Assembly: GCA_900766195.1 (NCBI GenBank)
Contig: CAAFUN010000073.1
Location: 1-37,778 of the forward strand
Direction of reading: 5' to 3'
Origin: an uncultured Bacteroides sp.
Lineage (GTDB): Bacteria; Bacteroidota; Bacteroidia; Bacteroidales; Bacteroidaceae
DNA length: 37,778 bases
Part shown: positions 14,966 to 24,295 of the stretch, one piece after another
Layout of the letters: each line of letters opens with the position of its first letter
Numbering within the stretch: position 1 is the first letter of the stretch
Translations under genes and position numbers: made by a program
The notes under the pieces: generated by a model
Databases searched by the model: none
What the model saw: the letters and a program-made list of their open reading frames with translations, nothing else
What the model was told of the DNA's origin: nothing

Positions 14966-17296
14966 TCAGTTAAAAATGTCATCCAAACCTTGTTTTGGAC
15001 GTTTAGGGGCAATGGAGTCTGTTGATGCGGCATTGTCATTACACGGATCAAATCCCGGCGGCAATTGGAATGTTGCTTTTTCATTATATCCCAGTGATTT
15101 ATCAGCAAAGACTTTGACCATGTATTTTGCCCAGATAGGCAACGCCATAGAAGCACCTTGTCCATAAGTCATCGTATCAAAATGGATGTCACGATCTTCA
15201 CCACCAACCCATGCTCCGGATACCAATGTTGGCGTAAATCCGATAAACCACCCATCCGAATTATTGTTTGAAGTACCGGTCTTGGCTCCCATATCGGCTT
15301 TTACACCGAGGCGGCGGACACGTGCCGATGTACCTTCATTAACAGCTGCACGAAGCATAACCAACATTTTATAAGCACTTGTTGCGCTGATCACTTCCTC
15401 CATATCCGGATTGAATGTAGCGAGTACATTTCCGGCATTATCTTCAATTCGTGTAACAAACATTGGAGCCACGCGGATTCCTTTATTTGGGAATGCGGTA
15501 TAAGCACTCACCATTTCGCCTACCGATACATCACAAGGACCTAAGCAGAGTGACACGGTGGGTTGTATGTCTTTGTTACGAACACCAAAGCTTTGTATAA
15601 GGCGTTTCAATGCATAAGGGTTAAGCTTGCTCATCAGATAAGCTGTAATCCAGTTGTCTGAATTTGCCAATCCCCATTTTATCGTCACCATTTCACCATA
15701 GCGCTTGCTGTTGGCATTACGAGGTGTCCATGGTTGCCCGTTTTCATCCATTAAAGTATAAGAGACATGTCGTACTTCGTCACAGGGCGAAAAACCATTT
15801 TCCATAGCTTGTGTATAGAGGAAAGGCTTAACGGTAGATCCGATTTGCCGGCGCCCCACCATGCACATATCATATTGGAAATAATTGAAATTAGGGCCAC
15901 CTACATAAGCTTTAACATGACCGCTGTGTGGATCCATCGACATAAATCCTGCACGCAAGAAATATTTATAGTAGCGGATGGAATCCATCGGTGTCATTAC
16001 CGTATCACGTTCACCATTCCAACTGAACACTGACATTTCTTCGGGAGTGTTGAAAGCTTTCATGATTTCACTTTCAGACATTCCTGCACTCTTCATATTA
16101 CGGTAACGGTCACTCTGTTTCATAGCGCGTGACATAATTTCGTCTACCTGGGCTTGTGAGATTTTGTTGCTGAAAGGTGCAGTTTTACGACCTCGTTTCT
16201 CCTGAAAGAAATGTCCTTGTAAGTCTTTTAAATGTTCTTCTACCGCTTCTTCAGCATATTGCTGCATATGAGAGTCTATAGTAGTATAAATCTTAAGTCC
16301 ATCGGTGTACAGATTATATTTTGTTCCATCGCTTTTGGTATTCTTATCACACCAACCGTAAAGAGGATTTGTTTCCCAGTCCAGAGAGTCTTCATAGTAT
16401 TGCTGCATTTGCCAAGAACGGTAATCATCTTTGCTTGGTTTTTTGGCTGTGAGTACTTTGCGGAGGTATTCGCGGAAATAAGTGGCAAGACCTTCTTTAT
16501 GATCCACGCGATGGTATGTCAACTTCAAAGGAAGAGCCTGAAGAGAATCACATTCCTCGGAAGTAATGTAATCGGCTTTACGCATTTGGTCAAGCACTAC
16601 ATTTCGTCGCCCACGTGAGCGCTCATTAAAACGGACTGGATTATATAAAGCCGGATTCTTACACATTCCTATTAATGTTGCGGCTTCCTCTATTTTCAAT
16701 TGGCTGGGCTCGCAACCGAAATAAGTATATGCTGCTGTTTTAACACCCACTGCATTATTAAGGAAGTCAAACTTATTCAAGTACATTGTCAGAATCTCCT
16801 CCTTGGTGTAATAACGTTCCAGCTTAACAGCTATCACCCATTCAATGGGTTTCTGAAGCAAACGTTCCATCGCATTGCCTGCGCTTGGTGAATATAATTG
16901 TTTGGAGAGCTGTTGTGTGATGGTGCTACCTCCACCGGCATTTTTTTGGAATAATAAGCCTCGTTTCACAAGAGCGCGAAACAGAGCTATGGCATCAATG
17001 CCCGAATGACTTCTGAAACGTACATCTTCTGTGGCAATCAAAGCCTTTATAAGATTGGGGGACAAATCATTATATCCCACATATATACGATTTTCTTTGC
17101 TGTAAGAATAAGTACCCAAAACTTGTCCGTCTGCTGACATTACTTCAGTCGCAAACTTATAATTAGGGTTTTCCAAATCTTCTACGGGAGGCATGTAGCC
17201 TATCCATCCTTTTGCAATAGAAAAAAAGAGAATGACACATGTCAATACAACGATTCCAAGAAGTATCCAAAGTGCTTTTACTATATGCTTTATCAT
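14966..17296 (-). CDS. Penicillin-binding protein 1A (bifunctional transglycosylase/transpeptidase)
   Basis: A class A PBP of about 776 aa with one N-terminal membrane helix (about residues 5-27). The glycosyltransferase domain shows ATEDVRFRSHSGID (catalytic Glu about 90) and GGSTITQQLSKQLY. The transpeptidase domain shows STVK (about 487, active-site Ser), SDN (about 546) and KTGT (about 672). It polymerises and crosslinks peptidoglycan on the periplasmic side. The frame extends to a TTG at 17314, but the ATG at 17296 is preferred: it gives a normal start before the membrane helix and leaves room for the promoter box at 17331-17338. It heads the operon with the folK-like gene, kdsB and the M16 homologue. 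Confidence 0.94.
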   Translation of the reverse strand: MIKHIVKALWILLGIVVLTCVILFFSIAKGWIGYMPPVEDLENPNYKFATEVMSADGQVLGTYSYSKENRIYVGYNDLSPNLIKALIATEDVRFRSHSGIDAIALFRALVKRGLLFQKNAGGGSTITQQLSKQLYSPSAGNAMERLLQKPIEWVIAVKLERYYTKEEILTMYLNKFDFLNNAVGVKTAAYTYFGCEPSQLKIEEAATLIGMCKNPALYNPVRFNERSRGRRNVVLDQMRKADYITSEECDSLQALPLKLTYHRVDHKEGLATYFREYLRKVLTAKKPSKDDYRSWQMQQYYEDSLDWETNPLYGWCDKNTKSDGTKYNLYTDGLKIYTTIDSHMQQYAEEAVEEHLKDLQGHFFQEKRGRKTAPFSNKISQAQVDEIMSRAMKQSDRYRNMKSAGMSESEIMKAFNTPEEMSVFSWNGERDTVMTPMDSIRYYKYFLRAGFMSMDPHSGHVKAYVGGPNFNYFQYDMCMVGRRQIGSTVKPFLYTQAMENGFSPCDEVRHVSYTLMDENGQPWTPRNANSKRYGEMVTIKWGLANSDNWITAYLMSKLNPYALKRLIQSFGVRNKDIQPTVSLCLGPCDVSVGEMVSAYTAFPNKGIRVAPMFVTRIEDNAGNVLATFNPDMEEVISATSAYKMLVMLRAAVNEGTSARVRRLGVKADMGAKTGTSNNNSDGWFIGFTPTLVSGAWVGGEDRDIHFDTMTYGQGASMALPIWAKYMVKVFADKSLGYNEKATFQLPPGFDPCNDNAASTDSIAPKRPKQGLDDIFN

Positions 17297-17330
17297 AACG
17301 GTGGTAAAATTCAATCATGCAATAATCGGA

Positions 17331-17338
17331 CAAATGTA
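17331..17338 (-). promoter_or_regulatory. Candidate -7 box for the PBP1A operon
   Basis: The minus strand reads TACATTTG, a full match to TAnnTTTG, 35 bp before the preferred ATG at 17296. A -33 TTTG at the usual spacing is not present. Confidence 0.45.
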
Positions 17339-17403
17339 CGGAAAACTATTGTAAGGTCTATAAATTCGTGTTCAAAAATAGAGTGGATGACAGAATTATC
17401 GTG

Positions 17404-17411
17404 TACTTTTG
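17404..17411 (+). promoter_or_regulatory. Candidate -7 box for rlmN
   Basis: TACTTTTG matches TAnnTTTG fully. Transcription should start near 17417, which rules out the longest possible rlmN start at 17368 and favours the ATG at 17446. Confidence 0.45.
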
Positions 17412-17445
17412 CAGCGATATATTAATGAAACGATCATTTTTACTT

Positions 17446-18474
17446 ATGCTGAAGCATGCTCTTTTGGGATTGACTCTTGCCGAGTTGGAGAAAATTGTAA
17501 CGGAACTTGGAATGCCGAAGTTTACTGCAAAGCAGATAGCTTCGTGGATCTATCAAAAAGGAGTTTCTTCTATTGATGATATGACTAATCTGTCATTGAA
17601 GCAAAGAGAGAGACTTAAAGAAGATTATATGGTAGGCGATATACGTCCTATGAATGAAATGCGTTCTGTAGATGGTACGGTGAAATACTTGTACCAGGTA
17701 GGAGAAGGGCAGTATGTTGAGGCTGTTTATATTCCTGATAAAGACCGGGCTACTTTGTGTATTTCTTCTCAAGTGGGATGCAAAATGAATTGCAAGTTTT
17801 GTATGACCGGGAAGCAAGGATTTAGTGCAAATTTAACGGCAAATCAGATACTTAACCAAATAAATTCTCTACCTGAGCGTGATGAATTGACTAATGTGGT
17901 GCTTATGGGCATGGGTGAACCATTGGACAACGTAGACGAAGTGTTGAAGGCTCTTGAGATCATGACTTCATCTTATGGTTATGGCTGGAGTCCTAAAAGA
18001 ATTACTTTGTCGACAGTCGGTTTACGTAAAGGCTTGCAACGCTTTATTGAAGAGTCGGAATGTCATTTAGCAATTAGCATACACAGTCCTTTTCCTTCAC
18101 AGCGTAGAGAATTGATGCCTGCTGAAAAATCTTTCTCTATTGCTGATATTGTTGAACTGTTGAAGAATTATGATTTCAGCAAACAAAGGAGATTGTCTTT
18201 TGAATATATAGTTTTTAAAGATGTGAATGACTCATTGCCTTATGCAAAAGAGCTGTTAAAGCTGCTTAGGGGAGTGGATTGCAGGGTCAACTTGATTCGT
18301 TTCCATGCCATTCCTGATGTGGATTTGGCAGGTGCGGAGATGGATACTATGGTACGGTTTAGAGATTATTTAACTTCGCACGGACTTTTTGCTACAATTC
18401 GGGCATCAAGAGGAGAAGATATCTTTGCTGCATGTGGCATGTTGTCCACTGCTGAGAAAGAGGCTAGATCGTAG
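17446..18474 (+). CDS. rlmN: 23S rRNA/tRNA adenine-C2 methyltransferase (radical SAM)
   Basis: The radical SAM motif CxxxCxxC is present as CKMNCKFC (about residues 112-119), followed by MTGKQGF. The usual GMGEPLDN and ITLSTVGL segments and the catalytic cysteine in RGEDIFAACGML near the C-terminus are all there. RlmN methylates C2 of adenine in 23S rRNA (A2503) and in some tRNAs. The frame is open from 17368, but the start at 17446 (MLKHALLGLTL) is chosen because it aligns with the usual N-terminus and lies downstream of the promoter box. An ATG at 17425 is the alternative. The gene is divergent from PBP1A and stands alone. Confidence 0.94.
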   Translation: MLKHALLGLTLAELEKIVTELGMPKFTAKQIASWIYQKGVSSIDDMTNLSLKQRERLKEDYMVGDIRPMNEMRSVDGTVKYLYQVGEGQYVEAVYIPDKDRATLCISSQVGCKMNCKFCMTGKQGFSANLTANQILNQINSLPERDELTNVVLMGMGEPLDNVDEVLKALEIMTSSYGYGWSPKRITLSTVGLRKGLQRFIEESECHLAISIHSPFPSQRRELMPAEKSFSIADIVELLKNYDFSKQRRLSFEYIVFKDVNDSLPYAKELLKLLRGVDCRVNLIRFHAIPDVDLAGAEMDTMVRFRDYLTSHGLFATIRASRGEDIFAACGMLSTAEKEARS

Positions 18475-18524
18475 AATTTAATATAATTTATTAACTTTGC
18501 CACTTGTGATCGCTACTTTCTTTG

Positions 18525-18532
18525 TAGTTTTG
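18525..18532 (+). promoter_or_regulatory. Candidate -7 box for the pdxA-secG operon
   Basis: TAGTTTTG fits TAnnTTTG and ends 45 bp before the pdxA ATG. A second match, TAACTTTG, lies at 18492-18499. Either could serve. Confidence 0.35.
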
Positions 18533-18577
18533 TACTGTCACAATTGATTTAAAGCGACAAATAAATTCATTTATAGA

Positions 18578-19678
18578 ATGATGGAAACTGATAAAATAAA
18601 GATTGGTATTACCCAAGGAGATATTAATGGAGTGGGCTATGAGGTTATTTTAAAGACTTTTGCAGAACCTGCTATGTTGGAATTGTGCACTCCAATTATC
18701 TATGGTTCTCCTAAAGTAGCGGCTTATCATCGTAAGGCTTTAGATTTGCCTACCAATTTCAGTATTATAAATTCTGCTTCGGAAGCTGCTCATAACCGAT
18801 TAAGTGTTGTGAATTGTTCGGATGATGAAGTGAAGGTTGAATTCACAAAGGCTGATACAGAAGCAGGAAAGGCTGCATTTGATGCTTTAGAGAGGGCAGT
18901 AGAAGAATACAAGCAGGGCTTGATTGATGTTATTGTTACTGCGCCTATCAATAAAAATGTCATTCAATCAGAGAATTTTGCTTTTCCCGGTCATACGGAA
19001 TATTTGGAAAGCAGACTGGGTGATGGAGCTAAATCACTCATGATTCTGATGAAGGATGATTTTAGAATGGCTTTGGTTACAGGGCATATTCCTGTTAGTG
19101 AGATAGCCTCGACTATTACAAAAGAATTGATTCAAGAAAAGCTTTTAATCTTTAATAAATCACTGAAGCAAGATTTCGGAATAGATGCACCGCGCATAGC
19201 TGTGTTATCCCTCAATCCACATGCCGGAGATGGAGGTTTGTTGGGTACAGAAGAGGAAACTATAATAAAACCTGCACTGCAAGATATGATGCAGAAAGGA
19301 GTCTTATGTTTTGGTCCTTATCCTGCTGACGGCTTTATGGGTTCTGGCAATTATACTCATTTTGATGGTGTCCTTGCCATGTATCACGATCAGGGATTGG
19401 CTCCGTTTAAAGCTTTGGCAATGGACGAAGGGGTTAATTTTACTGCCGGATTGCCTGTGGTCAGAACGTCTCCTGCTCATGGGACGGCGTATGACATTGC
19501 CGGAAAAGGTATAGCTAATGAAGATTCATTCCGTCATGCAATATATGTTGCTATTGATGTCTTCCGTAATCGTCAGAGCGAGAAAAAGGCGCATGCCAAT
19601 CCGCTGAGGAAACAATACTACGAAAGACGTGATGATAGTGATAAGTTGAAACTTGACAGTGTGGAAGAAGATCTGTAG
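18578..19678 (+). CDS. pdxA: 4-hydroxythreonine-4-phosphate dehydrogenase
   Basis: A 366-aa protein with the PdxA signatures: GITQGDINGVGYEVILK at the start, TAPINKNVI, FPGHTEYLESRLG (metal-binding His), LNPHAGDGGLLG and YHDQGLAPFK (second metal His). It oxidises 4-phosphohydroxy-L-threonine in the DXP-dependent branch of pyridoxal phosphate synthesis, in the cytoplasm. Two ATG codons in tandem (18578, 18581) are both possible. The stop is one base before the next gene, and the four following genes are also tightly packed, so it is the head of a probable five-gene transcript. Confidence 0.95.
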   Translation: MMETDKIKIGITQGDINGVGYEVILKTFAEPAMLELCTPIIYGSPKVAAYHRKALDLPTNFSIINSASEAAHNRLSVVNCSDDEVKVEFTKADTEAGKAAFDALERAVEEYKQGLIDVIVTAPINKNVIQSENFAFPGHTEYLESRLGDGAKSLMILMKDDFRMALVTGHIPVSEIASTITKELIQEKLLIFNKSLKQDFGIDAPRIAVLSLNPHAGDGGLLGTEEETIIKPALQDMMQKGVLCFGPYPADGFMGSGNYTHFDGVLAMYHDQGLAPFKALAMDEGVNFTAGLPVVRTSPAHGTAYDIAGKGIANEDSFRHAIYVAIDVFRNRQSEKKAHANPLRKQYYERRDDSDKLKLDSVEEDL

Positions 19679-19679
19679 T

Positions 19680-20930
19680 ATGACAAAATCAGAAATACAA
19701 CAAGTTAAATTACGTTTTGGTATTATTGGAAACGATGATAACTTAATGCGTGCCATTGATATCGCTATTCAAGTGGCGCCAACAGATTTATCGGTGTTGA
19801 TTACAGGTGAAAGTGGAGTGGGGAAAGAGAATTTTCCACAAATTATTCACCAATATAGTCGTCGGAAACATGGACAATATATAGCCGTGAATTGTGGAGC
19901 CATACCTGAGGGTACCATTGACTCCGAACTCTTTGGACATGAAAAAGGAGCGTTTACAGGTGCTATTGGCGAACGGAAAGGATATTTCGGAGAAGCAGAT
20001 GGCGGAACAATCTTTTTGGATGAAGTAGGAGAATTGCCTTTACCAACACAGGCTCGTTTATTGCGTGTTTTGGAAAGTGGTGAATTTATCAAAGTAGGTT
20101 CATCAAAAGTTCAAAAGACAAATGTCCGTATTGTAGCGGCTACCAATGTTAATTTATCCCGTGCTATTGCAGACGGGCGATTTAGAGAAGATCTTTATTA
20201 TCGTCTTAATACGGTTCCCATTCAAATACCACCTTTGAGAGATAGAGGTGAAGATGTTGTGCTGCTTTTTCGTAAATTTGCATCTGATTTTGCTGAAAAG
20301 TACAGAATGCCTGCTATTCAATTGACAGAAGATGCCAGGCAAGAGCTTTTGCTTTATTCATGGCCCGGTAATGTGCGTCAATTAAAAAATATCACGGAGC
20401 AGATTTCTATTATTGAAACAAAACGTGAGATAAACGCTGCAATACTGAAAGGTTATTTACCGGAGAAAGATCGTATACAACAACTGCCCGCTTTGTTTGG
20501 TATTAAATCAAATAAAGGCTTTGATAGTGAACGTGAAATCTTATATCAAGTACTTTTTGATATGAGACAAGACGTAACTGAGCTGAAGAAACTGGTTCAT
20601 GAGATTATGACTGAACGGGGAGCTGCACCGGTAAAGTCGGCTGCTATACCTTCATCATATTATCAACCTCCTGCTGTTGTTACTCCTGCTGAGTCGGGAG
20701 TACCTACAATTATTCACTCAACGGTAAAAACGCCTCATCCGGTTGACGACGAGAATATACAAGACACAGAAGAATACGTAGAGGAGTCTCTTTCTCTAGA
20801 TGAAGTGGAAAAAGAAATGATAAGAAAGGCTCTTGAAAAGCATCATGGAAAACGTAAGAGTGCGGCTAAAGATCTGAATATATCAGAGCGGACACTTTAT
20901 AGAAAAATAAAGGAATATGGATTGGATTAA
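19680..20930 (+). CDS. Sigma-54-dependent activator without sensor domain
   Basis: About 416 aa. The AAA+ core starts almost at once: Walker A GESGVGKE (near residue 45), the sigma-54 contact loop GAFTGA, Walker B GGTIFLDEVGELP, then RVLESGEF and FREDLYYRLNTVPI. A linker with a Pro/Val-rich stretch follows. The C-terminus has a Fis-type helix-turn-helix (RKSAAKDLNISERTLYRKIKE). No receiver, PAS or GAF domain precedes the core, so control must come from elsewhere or be constitutive. The frame is open from 19653, but the ATG at 19680, one base after the pdxA stop, is the better start. lptE overlaps its 3' end by 14 bp. Confidence 0.9.
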   Translation: MTKSEIQQVKLRFGIIGNDDNLMRAIDIAIQVAPTDLSVLITGESGVGKENFPQIIHQYSRRKHGQYIAVNCGAIPEGTIDSELFGHEKGAFTGAIGERKGYFGEADGGTIFLDEVGELPLPTQARLLRVLESGEFIKVGSSKVQKTNVRIVAATNVNLSRAIADGRFREDLYYRLNTVPIQIPPLRDRGEDVVLLFRKFASDFAEKYRMPAIQLTEDARQELLLYSWPGNVRQLKNITEQISIIETKREINAAILKGYLPEKDRIQQLPALFGIKSNKGFDSEREILYQVLFDMRQDVTELKKLVHEIMTERGAAPVKSAAIPSSYYQPPAVVTPAESGVPTIIHSTVKTPHPVDDENIQDTEEYVEESLSLDEVEKEMIRKALEKHHGKRKSAAKDLNISERTLYRKIKEYGLD

Positions 20931-21444
20931 AAAAATATTGCCCATTGGTACATTGTTGGCCGTACCTTTTATTATTTCTTCATGTAGTGTGTCGATGGGG
21001 CTTGCACCTATAACATCGGTAGATTATAATAAGGTTAAAACAATATCAATAGCTGAGTTCCCCAATCGGGCGGAATATGCTTATGCTCCATTGGCTACTG
21101 AATTTAATCAAAAGCTGAAAGACTTGTTCGTAAAACAAACACGTCTGACTTTAGTGAAAAACAATGCTGATCTGGAAATTGATGGAGAAATTACGGGTTA
21201 TAATCAATATAATGAATCCGTTGCTGCGGATGGATACTCTTCAAAGACAAAACTGACTGTAACCGTTAGAGTTAGCTTTGTGAATAACACCAATCATAAA
21301 GAAGATTTTACCGACCAACAGTTTACGGCTTTTCAAACTTATGACTCTTCGCGACTGTTAACTGCGGTTCAGGATGAACTCATTGATAAAATGGTGAAAG
21401 ATATAACTGACCAAATATTTAATTCTACTGTCGCAAATTGGTAA
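20917..21444 (+). CDS. lptE: LptE-family lipoprotein (LPS assembly)
   Basis: A 175-aa protein beginning with a lipoprotein signal; the attachment Cys is at residue 23 (IISSCSVSMG). The mature sequence has the LptE-type pattern: VKTISIAEFPNRAEYAYAPL, NQKLKDLFVKQTRLTLV, ADLEIDGEITGYN, and a C-terminal helix with LTAVQDELIDKMVKDITDQI. LptE acts with LptD in the outer membrane to insert lipopolysaccharide. It starts inside the 3' end of the activator gene and ends 7 bp before the TPR-like gene. This gene order is familiar from Bacteroides genomes. Confidence 0.87.
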   Translation: MDWIKKILPIGTLLAVPFIISSCSVSMGLAPITSVDYNKVKTISIAEFPNRAEYAYAPLATEFNQKLKDLFVKQTRLTLVKNNADLEIDGEITGYNQYNESVAADGYSSKTKLTVTVRVSFVNNTNHKEDFTDQQFTAFQTYDSSRLLTAVQDELIDKMVKDITDQIFNSTVANW

Positions 21445-21451
21445 TATAAAC

Positions 21452-22333
21452 ATGACGTTTACTCTTCTACAACAGTGGATTGAGCATCCGGAGAATTTGA
21501 ATAAGGATACTCTATATGAACTTCGCACTTTGGTGGTTCGTTATCCTTATTTCCATTCCTTGCGTCTGCTCTATCTTAAGAATCTTTATTTGTTGCACGA
21601 TCTCTCATTTGGTAATGAATTGCGTAAAGCGGTTTTGTTTGTGCCAGATCGTCGCATGTTGTTTTATTTGATAGAAGGAGACAGGTATGCTTTAAAACCG
21701 GAGTTGAGTCAACAGGAGAATCTCTTGTCAGCCGACGAGGAACCTGGTCTGGATCGTACTCTATCTCTAATTGATGCTTTCTTATCAACAGTGCCTAAGG
21801 ATGAAAATCAAGTCGCCGGTCTGGATTACTCAATGGATTATACTACCTATCTACTGGATGAAGATAAAACAGAAACCTCTACAGAGAAAGAAGAGGAAAA
21901 GACTCCTAAGCTGAAAGGTCAAGATTTGATAGATGGTTTCATTCAGCGTTCATTGACGGTTATCCCCAAGAAGGTAGAAGAGCATAATGACGATGATAAA
22001 ATACCTCCCATGTTGCCGGTTGAGACGAAGGAGCCGGATGAGGCATCAGACATAATTGCCACAACTGTTGAATCTATTGATGAAGTGTACGAGTCTGAAG
22101 AAGAGAATGACTTTGAAGAGGAGGATAGTCCTGAAGAGACACGTGATTCAGATGATTTGGATGATAGCTGTTTTACTGAAACTTTGGCAAGGATATACAT
22201 AAAACAGCAAAAGTATGAGAAAGCTCTTGAAATTATTAAAAAATTAAGTTTGAATTATCCAAAAAAAAATGCTTACTTTGCAGACCAAATCCGTTTTCTA
22301 GAGAAATTGATTATTAACGCTAAATCAAAATAA
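21452..22333 (+). CDS. TPR-like protein of the lptE-secG operon, unknown function
   Basis: A 293-aa protein with no signal peptide. The N-terminal half looks helical (TLYELRTLVVRYPYFHSLRLL). A very acidic low-complexity stretch lies at about residues 145-240, and a TPR-like helical pair sits at the C-terminus (LARIYIKQQKYEKALEIIKKL). I do not know its role. Its fixed place between lptE and secG suggests an envelope or secretion link. The acidic linker may be disordered. It begins 7 bp after lptE and ends 4 bp before secG. Confidence 0.85.
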   Translation: MTFTLLQQWIEHPENLNKDTLYELRTLVVRYPYFHSLRLLYLKNLYLLHDLSFGNELRKAVLFVPDRRMLFYLIEGDRYALKPELSQQENLLSADEEPGLDRTLSLIDAFLSTVPKDENQVAGLDYSMDYTTYLLDEDKTETSTEKEEEKTPKLKGQDLIDGFIQRSLTVIPKKVEEHNDDDKIPPMLPVETKEPDEASDIIATTVESIDEVYESEEENDFEEEDSPEETRDSDDLDDSCFTETLARIYIKQQKYEKALEIIKKLSLNYPKKNAYFADQIRFLEKLIINAKSK

Positions 22334-22337
22334 TAAA

Positions 22338-22697
22338 ATGTATTTATTCTTAGTTATCTTAATGGTAATTGCTGCAATACTGATGTGCTTCATTGTATTG
22401 ATTCAGAATTCTAAGGGTGGAGGATTAGCATCAGGCTTTTCATCTTCTAACCAAATTATGGGAGTGCGCAAAACTACAGACTTTTTAGAGAAAGCAACAT
22501 GGGGATTGGCTATCTTTATGGTGGTAATGAGTATTGTTTCTGCTTACGTTGTTCCCAGCGCATCAGAAAGAAGTGGTGATGTAATTATGGAACAGGCACA
22601 GCAACAAGAAAAAACTAATCCTTATAATATGCCTGCCGGTGCAGCTACTCCTCAGACTACTGCTCCTGCAGCTGCTTCTGATTCTGCAGCTCATTGA
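22338..22697 (+). CDS. secG: Protein translocase subunit SecG
   Basis: A 119-aa protein with two membrane helices: residues about 2-24 (LVILMVIAAILMCFIVLIQ) and about 54-74 (WGLAIFMVVMSIVSAYVV). They are joined by the conserved SecG loop NSKGGGLASGF followed by FLEKATW. The C-terminal 45 residues are Ala/Thr/Gln-rich and probably disordered. It is part of the SecYEG channel. It is the last gene of the operon and is followed by a rho-independent terminator at 22737-22771. Confidence 0.93.
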   Translation: MYLFLVILMVIAAILMCFIVLIQNSKGGGLASGFSSSNQIMGVRKTTDFLEKATWGLAIFMVVMSIVSAYVVPSASERSGDVIMEQAQQQEKTNPYNMPAGAATPQTTAPAAASDSAAH

Positions 22698-22736
22698 TAA
22701 TTAGTTAACGATATTTTGGGTAAAACCCATTCTGAC

Positions 22737-22771
22737 CCCGGGCAATATGTAATGTAGCTCGGGTTTTTTTT
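22737..22771 (+). terminator. Rho-independent terminator after secG
   Basis: A stem of seven pairs (22737-22743 CCCGGGC with 22757-22763 GCTCGGG, one G-U pair), a 13-nt loop and a run of eight T. A small TGGGT-AAA-ACCCA hairpin at 22717-22729 precedes it. Confidence 0.85.
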
Positions 22772-22839
22772 GTAAGTTCCGCAATAGATTAATTGCGATG
22801 CTTTACGATGTTATTTTAAAAATAATAACTATCCCTTTG

Positions 22840-22870
22840 CTTGCTTAAAGGGGTTATTTGCTTACCTTTG
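22840..22870 (+). promoter_or_regulatory. Candidate promoter for the MFS gene
   Basis: CTTG at 22840-22843, a 19-bp gap and TACCTTTG at 22863-22870 fit the Bacteroides layout well. The ATG lies 45 bp downstream. Confidence 0.55.
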
Positions 22871-22915
22871 TTCGCCATTTCTTAATTTTATTATTATTAT
22901 AGATATTATATTACA

Positions 22916-24286
22916 ATGACAAAACAGTTGAAACTTAAATTGAATGACTCCAAGGCTACTAGATGGGGAGCATTGGCTATTGTAGCTTTTACAATGATGG
23001 CTGCCTACTATGTGAATGATGTAGTTGCCCCTCTGAAAACGATGTTAGAGTCAGATCTAGGATGGAACAGTAGTGAATTTGGTTTCTATACAGGTGCTTA
23101 CAGCTTTTTGAATGTGTTCTTCCTGATGTTAATTTGGGGAGGATTAATTCTCGATCGTTTCGGTATTCGTTTTACGGGTAAATTGGCTACAATCCTCATG
23201 GTTGGCGGTACTGCTTTGGAGTATTACGCGATGACAGCGATGGCCGGTGATAATTCTCTTATCTTTGGGTATAAGTCCGGGGTATTTGTTGCTTCTGCAG
23301 GCTATGCTATATTTGGAGTAGGAGCGGAAGTTGCAGGTATTACCGTATCAAAGATTATAGCAAAATGGTTTAGAGGCAAAGAAATGGCTACAGCCATGGG
23401 GGTGCAGGTTGCTTTGGCGCGCCTCGGTTCTCAGGCTGGTTATGCTGTTGCCATTCCTTTAGCCCGTTCCTTTAATATAGCCACTCCGGTGTTGGTTGGT
23501 CTGGCTTTGTTGGTTGGTGGCTTGGTTGCTTTCTTTGCATTCTCTGTCATGGATAAAAAACTGGATAAGCAAGTAGAAGAAGCTGCAATCGAGGCTGGTA
23601 CAACACAGGATGAAGAGAAATTCTCTTTTAAAGATGTGAAGAACATTTTAATTAATCCCGGGTTCTGGTTGATTGCTTTGTTATGTGTATTGTTCTATTC
23701 TTGCGTTTTCCCTTTTCAGAAGTTTGCTTCGGAATTGATGACGACCAAGTATGGCATTGACGAAAATGTTGCCGGTTTCTTCGCAGGACTTCCTGCACTG
23801 GGAGCCTTAATCTTGACACCGGTCTTTGGTGGATATATAGATAAGAAAGGTAAATCTGCATCTATAATGATTTTGGGTGCCGCTATGTTAATCGGTGTAC
23901 ATTTTGTATATGCTCTTCCTATGGTTCATTATTGGCTGGTAGCTATAATTTTAATGATCATTCTTGGTATTGCATTCTCTTTGGTACCTTCGGCTATGTG
24001 GCCTGCAGTTGCTAAGATATTCCCTGTCAGTCAATTGGGTACTGCATATGCTTTAATTTTCTTTATCCAGAATATAGGTCTTTGGGGAATTCCAACTCTT
24101 ATCGGTAAAGTTCTTGATCTTTATTGCATTGTTGGTAAATCTGATGGAACTAACGTATATGACTACACTATACCTATGTGTATCTTTACCGGTATTGCAT
24201 GTCTGTCTTTGGTTGTAGCTTTATTATTGAAGGCTGCTGATAAAAAGTATGGTTATAAACTGGAAGAAGCAAATATTAGAGAATAG
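22916..24286 (+). CDS. Major facilitator superfamily transporter
   Basis: A 456-aa protein with twelve probable membrane helices. The MFS loop 2-3 motif is GGLILDRFGIRFTGK (about residues 80-95), and a related GGYIDKKGKSASIM lies between helices 8 and 9. A cytoplasmic linker rich in Glu/Lys sits mid-protein (about 215-242). The substrate is not evident; nitrate, oxalate and sugar-phosphate signatures are not seen. A PqqD-like gene follows 9 bp later and is probably co-transcribed. Confidence 0.88.
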   Translation: MTKQLKLKLNDSKATRWGALAIVAFTMMAAYYVNDVVAPLKTMLESDLGWNSSEFGFYTGAYSFLNVFFLMLIWGGLILDRFGIRFTGKLATILMVGGTALEYYAMTAMAGDNSLIFGYKSGVFVASAGYAIFGVGAEVAGITVSKIIAKWFRGKEMATAMGVQVALARLGSQAGYAVAIPLARSFNIATPVLVGLALLVGGLVAFFAFSVMDKKLDKQVEEAAIEAGTTQDEEKFSFKDVKNILINPGFWLIALLCVLFYSCVFPFQKFASELMTTKYGIDENVAGFFAGLPALGALILTPVFGGYIDKKGKSASIMILGAAMLIGVHFVYALPMVHYWLVAIILMIILGIAFSLVPSAMWPAVAKIFPVSQLGTAYALIFFIQNIGLWGIPTLIGKVLDLYCIVGKSDGTNVYDYTIPMCIFTGIACLSLVVALLLKAADKKYGYKLEEANIRE

Positions 24287-24295
24287 TATTGGGAT

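Noticed and set aside
17368..17445. Longer rlmN start
   Set aside because: It would place the start codon upstream of the promoter box at 17404-17411, and the extra residues do not resemble the family N-terminus.
19653..19679. Longer start of the sigma-54-type activator inside pdxA
   Set aside because: The ATG at 19680, one base after the pdxA stop, gives a natural start, and the extra residues read pdxA sequence in another frame.
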